The notes beneath the pieces were generated by a model. It saw only the letters and a program-made list of their open reading frames with translations, searched no databases and was not told where the DNA came from. Shown here in pieces: positions 1 to 7,502 of a stretch of DNA of 64,000 nt. The first letter of the stretch is position 1; each line of letters starts with the position of its first letter. A program made the position numbers and the translations under genes. Source of the stretch: 2-01-FULL-39-10-A sp964525395 (lineage in GTDB: Bacteria; Patescibacteriota; Microgenomatia; Levybacterales; UBA12049); contig CAZGGU010000003.1 in the NCBI GenBank assembly GCA_964525395.1, positions 1 to 64,000 of the forward strand, written 5' to 3'.

Positions 1-1
1 A

Positions 2-1156
2 ATTAAAAATGAACCAGCAGTGGATGGAGCATCTTGGGCAGTAAATGGACTTGAAGCTGGGAAGACATATGAAATAACAGCTACAGTTATGGCCAACGGA
101 ACGACTGTCGTGAAGTCAGATCCGTTAGTAGTTACTGCTCCTGCATCTGAAGAGTCTCTTACCCTTAACATTCCAAGCGTAAATGGAGCAAGCAACGCTG
201 TTATTTCTGGAAATATTACAGTTAATGGTTATATTCCGTCAGGCGCAACCATTTCCGTTATGGGTAGGCAGGCTGGAAAGCCAAGCTTTTCTACAGTAGC
301 ATCAGGGCTTCCTGGTCAAGCTAAGCAATTTATGAGTTACACTACTGCTACTGCAGGACAGTCTTATGAGGTTTATGGAATTTTAACCTCAGGCGGAAAA
401 CAGATTGGAACCTCACCAGTTTTGGTTATCACTGCGCCTGCGGTTAATGAAACATTAACCATTAATTCACAAGCAACAGCTGCTGTTACTCCTGCGCCAA
501 CTGCAGCGCCAAATACTACACCAACGCCTGGCCCATCAAATTCAACGATTACTGGAACCATAAACTTCAATGGTGTAGCTCCAGCAAATTCAAGAATCGT
601 AATTTTACAAAAAGTTTATAACTCTTCTAACTATCAGGTAGCAGTAAATAATGTAAGTCCACAGAACGGTTCCTCATGGTCATGGAGCGGTGCAGCAGCC
701 TCTACTTGGTATGACATGATGGCTGTTCTTAAACAATCACAGCCTAATGGAACAGATCAAGACTTAGCTACATCCAACATGCAATCAGTAGCTGCTCCTG
801 CATCAAATGTTCAATTTACCATTAATTCAGGTGTTAGTATTCCAGCTCCAACAGGTCAAGTAAGTATGCTTTGTAATAATCTTTCAGGAAATCAGTGGAA
901 TGCTACGCTCACCATTCCATTTGTTCAGAATGCACAGACATATTGGTATCAAGTAGGCTCAACTAATGGTGGAAGTGATCGAGCTAATGCTACTCAGGGA
1001 CCAAATGGTTCAAATAATGTTCAAGCAAATGTTTCCCTTAACTCAGGTCAGACATACTACTTCAGATATGCATATGCCTTCGTGGCTAATCTCGGAACTG
1101 GAAATTCACAGTTCTCTCCATTCTCTGCCACTTCCCAGGGAACCTGCGGAAATTAG
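2..1156 (+). CDS. Repetitive secreted/surface beta-sandwich protein, 3' fragment
   Basis: The reading frame is open to the left window edge (codons from base 2), so this is the C-terminal part of a longer protein; the GTG at 20 is an internal codon. The visible ~384 residues consist of successive beta-rich modules of roughly 100-130 aa. Three end in a recurring motif of the type TAPA-x(3-5)-LT-NI/INS (about residues 46-58, 144-158 and 266-278). A Pro/Ala/Thr linker (about 160-178) separates two modules, and the last ~100 residues look fibronectin-III-like with aromatic pairs. Low charge and Ser/Thr/Asn richness fit an extracellular protein. No LPXTG or C-terminal membrane anchor is visible; the only cysteines are in the last module. 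The specific family is not recognised. Confidence 0.75.
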   Translation: MKNEPAVDGASWAVNGLEAGKTYEITATVMANGTTVVKSDPLVVTAPASEESLTLNIPSVNGASNAVISGNITVNGYIPSGATISVMGRQAGKPSFSTVASGLPGQAKQFMSYTTATAGQSYEVYGILTSGGKQIGTSPVLVITAPAVNETLTINSQATAAVTPAPTAAPNTTPTPGPSNSTITGTINFNGVAPANSRIVILQKVYNSSNYQVAVNNVSPQNGSSWSWSGAAASTWYDMMAVLKQSQPNGTDQDLATSNMQSVAAPASNVQFTINSGVSIPAPTGQVSMLCNNLSGNQWNATLTIPFVQNAQTYWYQVGSTNGGSDRANATQGPNGSNNVQANVSLNSGQTYYFRYAYAFVANLGTGNSQFSPFSATSQGTCGN

Positions 1157-1159
1157 TTA

Positions 1160-1191
1160 CTAGCAGATAGCGCTTAGCGAATAGCTGGTAG
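1160..1191. repeat. Imperfect inverted repeat after the surface protein
   Basis: A 32-nt interrupted dyad lies in the short convergent gap between the surface protein and topoisomerase IB. The central arms CGCT/AGCG are flanked by CAG/CTG and CTA/TAG. No T-run follows on either strand, so it is not a canonical terminator. Part of it (CTATTCG-n4-GCGCT on the reverse strand) resembles 10501-10516 upstream of lon, hinting at a dispersed short repeat. Confidence 0.4.
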
Positions 1192-1206
1192 TAAAACAAT
1201 TTGAAG

Positions 1207-2250
1207 TTAATTTAGGGCGTAGGTGAGAAGAGCCATCGTTTTATTTTCAGTTTCATTTAATCCGCTCACATTTATGTAACGAGTCTTCTTAGGTAGTTTT
1301 TCCATATTCGAAATCACATAGCCTTTTTCATAGGACTCGATAATTACAGGATGGATATAATATTTTTTACAGGTAGCAGGTTTATTTCTTAAAAAGCTTG
1401 CTACTGTTTTTACTCCGTCTACTATGTTTTGCTTTATTGCAGCTTCTTCTTTAGTAAGACCTATCTTATCAAAATGAGTAGCAGCTAGAAGGGTGCCACC
1501 CCAGGTTCGGAAATCTTTCGCTGTGATGTCTTCGTTGGTTATTTCTTTAAGATATTCATTCACGTCATAGGAATCAATGGTTTGTAATTCGCCATTATCA
1601 TCGAAATATTGAAACAGATCTTGGCCAGGTATTTCACGACTACGCCTTACGACTTTGGCTACTTTTTTATTCTTTACGCTTACTTTATGAAAGACACCGC
1701 TTTTACCTTTAAATTGAAAGACTACCTGATTATCTCCTTTAACCGTTGCATGTCTATTTTTAAGTGTGGTAAGTCCATATGATTTATTTTCTTCCTCGTA
1801 TTCTTCATTGCCTACTCTTATTAGGGTATTTTCGAGTAACCAAACCACAGTAGCAAGCACTTTTTCTCTAGGCATTCCCTTCTTATCCATATCCTTTCGG
1901 ACTCTAGATCTAATTTTAGGTAGGTGTTTAGAGAAATCTAGCAAATGGGTAAATTTTTCTTCTTGACTCACTTTTATCCAGAGCGGATGATACCTGTATT
2001 GCTTTCTGCCTCTGGCATCAATTCCAGTGGCTTGAATATGGCCATTGGCATATGGAGAAATCCAAACCTTTTGATAAGCCGGGGGAATCACTAAAGCATT
2101 AATTCTATCAATGACTGCTTTATCTTTTATTTTCTTTCCGTCAGTGTCGAAGTAGACGAATTTCTTACCGATTATTTTTCTCGTTATTCCAGGCTTTTTG
2201 TCATTGGAGTATCTGAGCTTAACTTCTTTTAAAATATCTTCTGTGGCCAT
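1207..2250 (-). CDS. DNA topoisomerase IB (poxvirus/eukaryotic-like type)
   Basis: This enzyme relaxes supercoils by nicking one strand through a 3'-phosphotyrosine link, without ATP. With the start at 2250 it has 347 residues. The N-terminal DNA-binding part carries an AxGxDARGRKQYRYHP motif. The catalytic domain shows the family's active-site set: Arg at ~145 (LIRVGNEEY), Lys at ~164 (LKNRHA), Arg at ~248 (DFRTWGG) and Tyr at ~298 in KKYYIHP. I chose the ATG at 2250 over the upstream start at 2283 because a TATAAT box on the minus strand ends 6 nt before it, the leaderless spacing used by other genes here. It is transcribed divergently from the gene at 2309, with the two promoters back to back. 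Confidence 0.9.
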   Translation of the reverse strand: MATEDILKEVKLRYSNDKKPGITRKIIGKKFVYFDTDGKKIKDKAVIDRINALVIPPAYQKVWISPYANGHIQATGIDARGRKQYRYHPLWIKVSQEEKFTHLLDFSKHLPKIRSRVRKDMDKKGMPREKVLATVVWLLENTLIRVGNEEYEEENKSYGLTTLKNRHATVKGDNQVVFQFKGKSGVFHKVSVKNKKVAKVVRRSREIPGQDLFQYFDDNGELQTIDSYDVNEYLKEITNEDITAKDFRTWGGTLLAATHFDKIGLTKEEAAIKQNIVDGVKTVASFLRNKPATCKKYYIHPVIIESYEKGYVISNMEKLPKKTRYINVSGLNETENKTMALLTYALN

Positions 2251-2256
2251 AATCTG

Positions 2257-2262
2257 ATTATA
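2257..2262 (-). promoter_or_regulatory. -10 box of the topoisomerase IB gene
   Basis: A perfect TATAAT on the minus strand, preceded by TG, ends 6 nt before the ATG at 2250. This implies a leaderless transcript and fixes the start. No convincing -35 at 17 nt is seen. Confidence 0.6.
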
Positions 2263-2296
2263 CATAAAACTTGCTAAAGTCAAAGAGGCTTTGTGT

Positions 2297-2302
2297 TATA
2301 AT
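2297..2302 (+). promoter_or_regulatory. Extended -10 box for the gene at 2309
   Basis: TGT-TATAAT forms an extended -10. It ends 6 nt before the ATG at 2309, predicting a leaderless mRNA and excluding the TTG at 2291, which lies inside the promoter. Confidence 0.55.
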
Positions 2303-2308
2303 TTTTTC

Positions 2309-2839
2309 ATGAGCGATAGGCCGACTCCTGATGAATTACGTGCGAGGTTTTATAAAGCAATTGGGAATCCAGAAGCTATAATTCTAATGACTCCAACAAG
2401 AGAGGCAAGAGAGGTCCCCCTCGGTTGGGAGCACCCCATGGAAAATGGTAACTATATACCTCTTTACCCATATGTACATCGAGAACCTCAATTTGAGCAT
2501 TTGGGTGTATGGGGTGAAAGGGAGGCATATGAAAGAGAAAAAGCTGTAATGATGCCCGACATTACTGACCTAGCACCTGAGCAGATTGGCATTGCTGCTT
2601 ATGAAACTCGTACTGATGGAACTCCACTTAGTCCAACTTTTCCTAATACTCCTGAAGGTAGATTCGAATTATTAAAATATTGTTCTGAGAATAAACCCAT
2701 TACACCAGGTTTTGGTAACCTGCAGCCTAAAATGGCGAACATTGCAGAATGGGGATCGGTGCTTTTTGGAGAAGATGTTTTAATTGATGCGAAAACGGGT
2801 GAAGTGAAGCTAATAGGAGAAGAAGGAAAAAAGTCTTAA
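2309..2839 (+). CDS. Unrecognised soluble protein, 176 aa
   Basis: I do not recognise a family. The protein is hydrophilic, rich in Pro, Glu and Tyr, and has no signal peptide or membrane segment. The N-terminus (MSDRPTPDELRARFYKAIGN) looks helical; the middle holds several Trp/His/Tyr-rich stretches. The ATG at 2309 is preferred over TTG at 2291 because the latter overlaps a TATAAT box placed 6 nt before 2309. The next gene begins 2 nt after the stop, so the two are probably co-transcribed and may work together. Both could be lineage-restricted. Confidence 0.6.
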   Translation: MSDRPTPDELRARFYKAIGNPEAIILMTPTREAREVPLGWEHPMENGNYIPLYPYVHREPQFEHLGVWGEREAYEREKAVMMPDITDLAPEQIGIAAYETRTDGTPLSPTFPNTPEGRFELLKYCSENKPITPGFGNLQPKMANIAEWGSVLFGEDVLIDAKTGEVKLIGEEGKKS

Positions 2840-2841
2840 AC

Positions 2842-3639
2842 ATGAATGATCTAACAGAGCCCACAAATACTCCTCAGGAAGCACAGTCTGCTCATATTGT
2901 CGAGAAGCAGGAGGGTTCAAGTGCGGAAATATTAGCCTTAGTTAAGGAATCAGCAGGGATCATGTTTCCTCAGTTTACAGATTTTGATCCAAGTGAGTTT
3001 GAAAATTATGATGAAGCTGCTGATGTGAATAAGAGGGGAAAGGTAGTAAGTTTGTATACAGAAGAAGGGCGAGCTGAAGAAAGTCCAAGAATTCAATTTA
3101 TTTTTCGAACAGATAATACTTTTGTTTTAAACTTTTATAACTCATCTGAGCCTAATACACCTTATACTCATAGAAATATTACAGATTCTTCCTATGCCCC
3201 AGGTGAAAGAAGATGGCGAGCGGATGAGGCGATGCTGGCACTGGGAAAAATTAAAATTAAAACAGAAGGAATTGATATTAATGACCCTAAGTTTCTTGGT
3301 CAGTATGTAGGCTGGAATGAAGCCGAAGAAAGATTTATTACCATGAAAGAGATCATTGATCAATCTGCTAATGCAAAAAAATTAAAGAAGAAGTTAAGAA
3401 TAATTGATGCTTTAACGCCTGAAAAAGCTGCTCTGCTCGCAAGCGAAAGAATTAGACAGTCAGATACGGGTGAGCTTAGTGTGTTCGCTACCCAGAGCGT
3501 GGATCATATTAATCTAAAGGATGATATAGGCAATAATTTAATTAGCACAGAGCTTAATAAAATCGATGCACAACTATGCTTACTAGGAGATAAGTTTGTA
3601 ATTCCACGAATGAAAAGCGCGGTAGTGGTAACAGGCTAA
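2842..3639 (+). CDS. Unrecognised soluble acidic protein, 265 aa
   Basis: No family is recognised. The protein is acidic and hydrophilic without signal peptide or membrane helix. The first ~35 residues look disordered (Thr/Pro/Gln/Glu-rich); residues ~60-130 look like mixed alpha/beta; residues ~165-200 contain a Lys-rich helical stretch. It follows the 176-aa gene after a 2-nt gap, behind an AG-rich stretch that could act as a weak ribosome-binding site, so the pair likely forms an operon. A new promoter for the RmlC-like gene begins right after its stop. Confidence 0.6.
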   Translation: MNDLTEPTNTPQEAQSAHIVEKQEGSSAEILALVKESAGIMFPQFTDFDPSEFENYDEAADVNKRGKVVSLYTEEGRAEESPRIQFIFRTDNTFVLNFYNSSEPNTPYTHRNITDSSYAPGERRWRADEAMLALGKIKIKTEGIDINDPKFLGQYVGWNEAEERFITMKEIIDQSANAKKLKKKLRIIDALTPEKAALLASERIRQSDTGELSVFATQSVDHINLKDDIGNNLISTELNKIDAQLCLLGDKFVIPRMKSAVVVTG

Positions 3640-3643
3640 ATCT

Positions 3644-3672
3644 TTGATTAAAGTTATTTTTTATATTACTAT
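3644..3672 (+). promoter_or_regulatory. Promoter of the RmlC-like gene
   Basis: TTGATT (3644-3649), a 17-nt spacer and TACTAT (3667-3672) are followed after 6 nt by the ATG at 3679. The spacing matches other leaderless starts in the window; the -10 matches consensus at 4 of 6 positions. Confidence 0.5.
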
Positions 3673-3678
3673 TGATTA

Positions 3679-4218
3679 ATGGATAATAAGCCTACGATTA
3701 CCAGAACTCCGATTGGATTATATCTGATAGATAGACCTACATTTTCAGATGATAGAGGTTTTTTTCGTGAACCAGTAAGAATAAAAGAGCTAGAGAAAGA
3801 AATGAACGAAGAGTTTGAGGTCGTCCAAATGAATCATGCAAGAAGTGAGAAAAATATCTTGCGTGGAATTCATATCGCTCCTTGGAATAAATTAATTTAT
3901 GTACCTCGCGGTAAAGTTCAGTCTGTTCTAGTAGATCTTCGTCTTGGTTCTCCAACTTATGGTAAACATGAGTCATATATTTTGGGAGATGAAAATAAAA
4001 CAGCGATCTTCGTTCCTAAGGGTTATGGTAATTCATATCTAGTTTTGTCTGATGAAGCAGATTATATTTATCTAACAGATATGGAATGGGCTCCAGGACT
4101 AGAAAAAAGTTTAGCCTGGGATGATCCAAGGCTGGGGATTAAATGGGAAAGTTCGTCTCCAATTCTTTCAGAAAAAGATCAAACAAATCCCACACTTCAA
4201 GAACTTCACCAGGCATAA
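3679..4218 (+). CDS. dTDP-4-dehydrorhamnose 3,5-epimerase-like cupin (RmlC family), altered active site
   Basis: RmlC enzymes epimerise dTDP-4-keto-6-deoxyglucose at C3/C5 on the way to dTDP-rhamnose. The 179-residue length fits the family, and its hallmarks are present: DDRGFF (24-29), QMNHARSEKNILRGIH with the catalytic-base His at 65, KLIYVPRG with Lys71, and VDLRLGSPTYG (85-95). Two usual active-site positions differ. The Tyr two residues before the conserved Pro is Trp137 (EWAP instead of YYxP), and the His of the usual AHGF motif is Asn118. It may therefore be a single-site epimerase, an isomerase of a related nucleotide sugar, or inactive. It lies about 10 kb from the glycan island and has no rml partners beside it. 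Confidence 0.75.
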   Translation: MDNKPTITRTPIGLYLIDRPTFSDDRGFFREPVRIKELEKEMNEEFEVVQMNHARSEKNILRGIHIAPWNKLIYVPRGKVQSVLVDLRLGSPTYGKHESYILGDENKTAIFVPKGYGNSYLVLSDEADYIYLTDMEWAPGLEKSLAWDDPRLGIKWESSSPILSEKDQTNPTLQELHQA

Positions 4219-4243
4219 ATTCAGCAAAAATTAAGCAACTTGC

Positions 4244-4249
4244 TATAAT
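4244..4249 (+). promoter_or_regulatory. Extended -10 box of the two-component operon
   Basis: TGC-TATAAT is an extended -10 with a weak TTCAGC at 4220 (18-nt spacer). It ends 8 nt before the ATG at 4258, so the response-regulator mRNA is probably leaderless. Confidence 0.6.
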
Positions 4250-4257
4250 CTAGTCTC

Positions 4258-4914
4258 ATGAGAATATTAATCGTCGAAGACGAACATAAAATCGCTAATT
4301 CCCTTAAGCAGGGTCTCACTCAGGAAGGATTCGTGGTGGATGTTTGTTTCGATGGTGAGTCAGGCTTGGATCTAGCAACTGAAGAAGAATTTGATTTGAT
4401 TATTCTTGATCGTATGCTTCCTGGAATGGATGGAGTCGAGATTATAAAAAAGATGCGTGAGAAAAAAGTTCATACACCAGTTCTTTTTCTGACAGCCAAA
4501 GGACAAGTCACTGATAAAGTGGAGGGATTGAATGCTGGAGCTGATGATTATTTAGTTAAACCTTTTGCATTTACGGAGCTCCTTGCTAGAGTACGAGCGC
4601 TCATTAGAAGACCGAATAAATCTTTAGGAGATAAATTGATAATTGATAGTCTAACGCTTTCTCCAGATATTTTTGAAGTAAAGAGAGAAGGAAAGAAAAT
4701 TGAATTATCTAATAAAGAATTTTCTCTTCTTGAGTATTTAATGCGACATCCAAATCAAATAATTAAAAAAGAACAAATAATTAATCATGTATGGAGCTAT
4801 GAATCTGATGTCTTGCCAAATTCTGTGGAAGTTTATGTAAAACATCTTCGAGATAAATTAGGAAAACCGAATGTAATAACTACTGTTAGAGGGTTCGGGT
4901 ATAAAATAGGTTAA
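4258..4914 (+). CDS. OmpR/PhoB-family response regulator
   Basis: A cytoplasmic transcription factor activated by phosphorylation. The receiver domain (1-~115) has the acidic pair E7/D8, phospho-acceptor Asp51 in LIILDRMLPG, and the conserved Thr/Lys positions (LTAK, LVKPF). A winged-helix DNA-binding domain follows (~125-218) and ends in the typical TVRGFGYKIG. The 218-aa length is standard. The histidine kinase gene starts one base after the stop, so they form a pair. The receiver and C-terminal motifs are strong; the target genes are unknown, although the small secreted protein downstream is a natural candidate. Confidence 0.92.
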   Translation: MRILIVEDEHKIANSLKQGLTQEGFVVDVCFDGESGLDLATEEEFDLIILDRMLPGMDGVEIIKKMREKKVHTPVLFLTAKGQVTDKVEGLNAGADDYLVKPFAFTELLARVRALIRRPNKSLGDKLIIDSLTLSPDIFEVKREGKKIELSNKEFSLLEYLMRHPNQIIKKEQIINHVWSYESDVLPNSVEVYVKHLRDKLGKPNVITTVRGFGYKIG

Positions 4915-4915
4915 T

Positions 4916-5914
4916 ATGTTTTCTCGTGCAAGAATCAAATTAACTGCTTATTATCTTCTTATACTAATGTCGATTAGTATTTCATTTAGTGTAATTATTT
5001 TTCAATTAGTCAACGCAGATTTTAAAAGGTTAGAAAAAGTTCAAAACAGAATTCAGCGAGAATATAATCCAGAATTTATTGGTCCTCGACCGCCACATTT
5101 AACACCTCAAGAGTTAGAGCTAGTGGGAGAAGCGAGAAATAGATTTATACTTAATTTAATTTTTATTAATTTAGTGGTATTAATGGGCGCTGGAACTGCT
5201 GCATATTTTCTTGCAGGAATGACATTAAAACCAATTAAAGAAATGATGGATGAGCAAAATAGATTTATTTCAGATTCTTCACATGAACTACGAACTCCAC
5301 TAACCAATCTCCGTTCAGAAATAGAAGTGACGCTTAGAAATAAAAAATTAACTAAAGATGAAGCGGTAAAAATAATAGAGAGTAATTTGGAAGAAGTAAT
5401 TGTTCTTCAGAAATTGTCAGATGAATTATTAGAATTGGTTCAAGGGAAAAATAAAATCGACAAAATAAATCTTGAGAAAATTTTAATTGGTAAAGTTATT
5501 GATCAGGCGTTAGATAAAACTAAAAGTATGGCGAAAATTAAAAATATAAAAATTGAAAATAAAGTAAAAAAAGGTTATACCTTGGCTGACGAATCAAGAT
5601 TGACTCAGTTATTTACTATTCTTTTTGATAATGCCATTAAGTACTCGGATAGAAACGGTAAGATTCAAATTTCTTCAGTCACTAATAAATCTAAAATTAA
5701 AATTAATCTAGAAAATGGTGGTACAGGAATAGACAAAGAAGACTTACCTTTTATTTTCGACAGATTTTATCGGGGAAGTAAGTCAAGAAGCGAAGACGGT
5801 CATGGTTTGGGTTTGTCAATTGCTAAGAAAATCACTGAAGAATTTCAAGGATCTATCTCAGCAAAGAGTGAAAATAATAAAACCACTTTCATTTTAATCT
5901 TCCCTGCTGCTTAA
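4916..5914 (+). CDS. Membrane sensor histidine kinase (HisKA/HATPase_c)
   Basis: This is the sensor partner of the upstream regulator. Two membrane helices (~9-31 and ~77-101) enclose a short extracytoplasmic loop of about 45 residues rich in Pro and Glu. The dimerisation domain carries the H-box SSHELRTPLT with phosphorylated His123. The ATPase domain has the N box (LFDNAIKYS), a G1-like box (GTGIDKEDLPFIFDRFYRG) and the G2 box (HGLGLSIAKKI). The HAMP region is minimal or absent. At 332 aa it resembles compact kinases of the CusS/CpxA class, but the signal cannot be inferred from the loop. Confidence 0.9.
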   Translation: MFSRARIKLTAYYLLILMSISISFSVIIFQLVNADFKRLEKVQNRIQREYNPEFIGPRPPHLTPQELELVGEARNRFILNLIFINLVVLMGAGTAAYFLAGMTLKPIKEMMDEQNRFISDSSHELRTPLTNLRSEIEVTLRNKKLTKDEAVKIIESNLEEVIVLQKLSDELLELVQGKNKIDKINLEKILIGKVIDQALDKTKSMAKIKNIKIENKVKKGYTLADESRLTQLFTILFDNAIKYSDRNGKIQISSVTNKSKIKINLENGGTGIDKEDLPFIFDRFYRGSKSRSEDGHGLGLSIAKKITEEFQGSISAKSENNKTTFILIFPAA

Positions 5915-5966
5915 GCTTCATTTCAGTTTGCACTGCTAAATTATTCATATGAAAGGAGGTGAGAGA

Positions 5967-6443
5967 ATGAATAAAAAACTATTACTACCAGCAGTAACTT
6001 TACTCGTAGTTGGAGCAAGTATTTTCGGTGTACATGGCGTTTTGGCGGCTGACACTGATAATCCAGAATCTACTCTTGTTCAAAAAATTGCAACAAAGTT
6101 TAATTTAAATCAAGACGAAGTTCAAAAAGTTTTTGATGAAGAACACGCTGTAAGAGAAGCAGAGATGCAAACTAAGAATGAAGATAGACTTTCTCAGCTG
6201 GTTACTGATGGAAAAATCACTGAAGCTCAAAAAACATTGATTTTAAATAAGCAGAAAGAGCTTAAAGCGAATAGGCCAGACAAAGACAGTTTTAAGAATT
6301 TGACGCCTGAAGAGAGAAAATCTCAGATGGAAGCGAAAAAGACTGAGTTAGAAAATTGGGCCAAGGAAAACGGAATAGATATAAAGTATCTTTTCGGTTT
6401 CGGAGGTCATGGTTTTCGAGGCGGACCAGGAGTCAATAAATAA
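5967..6443 (+). CDS. Small secreted helical protein with signal peptide
   Basis: The start at 5967 is set by a strong Shine-Dalgarno sequence, AAAGGAGGT at 5952-5960; the in-frame ATG at 5949 would place that site inside the gene. The protein has 158 aa: a signal peptide (Lys-rich start, hydrophobic core to ~25, cleavage after VLA-A), then a charged, largely helical body and a Gly/His-rich tail (GFGGHGFRGGPG). Segments like LVTDGKITEAQ and LTPEERKSQM recall the small periplasmic YckD- and Spy/CpxP-like proteins, but homology is not established. It follows the kinase by about 50 nt and ends in a terminator, so it may be an output or feedback component of the two-component system. Confidence 0.75.
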   Translation: MNKKLLLPAVTLLVVGASIFGVHGVLAADTDNPESTLVQKIATKFNLNQDEVQKVFDEEHAVREAEMQTKNEDRLSQLVTDGKITEAQKTLILNKQKELKANRPDKDSFKNLTPEERKSQMEAKKTELENWAKENGIDIKYLFGFGGHGFRGGPGVNK

Positions 6444-6457
6444 TCATATATCGGATT

Positions 6458-6500
6458 CCCAAAAATCTCTTCTTTAACGGGAGATTTTTGGGTTTTTATT
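6458..6500 (+). terminator. Rho-independent terminator
   Basis: A 12-bp perfect stem (CCCAAAAATCTC, 6458-6469; GAGATTTTTGGG, 6481-6492) with an 11-nt loop is followed by TTTTTATTTT. It ends the two-component/secreted-protein transcript. Its right arm lies inside the last codons (NPKISR) of the convergent gene. Confidence 0.9.
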
Positions 6501-7502
6501 TTGAATAGACAAGCATCCAAAAATAAACAGACCGATGGATAGTAAAAGTTCACATGGTTCTTGCCACTGCCAATGTTTGCCAGAGAGGAAATTAATATGG
6601 ATATAAAAAAAGAAAATTGGCAAAAAGTAAAAAATTAAATATTTAGAGGGAACAAAAGATTCATATTTTGTTCTTAACTTATTAGGAAGAGCTGAAACAA
6701 GTAACCAAGCAAAAGAAAGAAAACCTGAGAAGACTAAATAAATATATGGTTGAAGTTCTTGAAGTCCATTTATGTTATGAATGGTAGTCTCACCTTGAGC
6801 ATTATTTACCTGAACTACTTCAGGAGAACTAATTCCAAAAATTCTTTGTCCCCATGAAATTTCTTCTCCTGTGATAAATAATAATCCTAACCCAAAAATT
6901 AGAAAATAGATAAAAAATAATTTATTTGATTTGAAATATTTAAAAGAAATAGTAAAAAATAAAATTGATGAAAAGCCATAAAAAACTACTTGCAAATTTT
7001 CTAGTAAATTATCTTCTCGAATAATATCGTTAAAAACACCACCCGGCCAAGTTTTAATTAGAGCCATTATTCCTAAAAGTAGAAGAGAAATTAGAAAAAT
7101 AAAGTTATTTTTGTTTTTGGTAATTTTAGATTTATCAAAAGTGAATATTCTTACGGAAAGGCTTATTAAAAATAGGAAAAAGATTATTTCATAATGAATA
7201 TGGAAATTTTGAAAAACAAAATTGGGATATGTAAATATTTCTAACAAAGTAAAAAGAATTGTGACACTAAAAGTTAAAGGTAGAATAATGAAAGAATTTA
7301 TTTGATCAATTAATCTTGGGAGTTTGGTGGGTTTGTTTCTTAGTAAATTAAGTATAGAAAACAAGAATGTCATTAAGACCAAAAGTTGGATATTGAAGGG
7401 TAAATATTTTTCAATATATCCTTGATAAGAAAAAGATTCAACACCTACGAGAACAGTAGAAAGTGACGCAAGTACTAAAAATAATAGGGCAGAGTAAGAC
7501 AT
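6474..7502 (-). CDS. Conserved polytopic membrane protein with GEEISWGQR motif
   Basis: A 342-aa integral membrane protein with about nine or ten hydrophobic helices. Its most distinctive stretch (about residues 210-245) is TGEEISWGQRIFG followed by PEVVQVNNAQGETTIHNI. This motif recurs in an uncharacterised family of bacterial membrane proteins; no function is known to me. The clustered acidic residues, Trp, Arg and His within or beside a membrane helix look like a functional site. It is downstream of a DUF1003 gene with no gap (stop and start adjacent), so they are likely co-expressed. The 3' end overlaps the convergent terminator. Confidence 0.75.
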   Translation of the reverse strand: MSYSALLFLVLASLSTVLVGVESFSYQGYIEKYLPFNIQLLVLMTFLFSILNLLRNKPTKLPRLIDQINSFIILPLTFSVTILFTLLEIFTYPNFVFQNFHIHYEIIFFLFLISLSVRIFTFDKSKITKNKNNFIFLISLLLLGIMALIKTWPGGVFNDIIREDNLLENLQVVFYGFSSILFFTISFKYFKSNKLFFIYFLIFGLGLLFITGEEISWGQRIFGISSPEVVQVNNAQGETTIHNINGLQELQPYIYLVFSGFLSFAWLLVSALPNKLRTKYESFVPSKYLIFYFLPIFFFYIHINFLSGKHWQWQEPCELLLSIGLFIFGCLSIQNKNPKISR

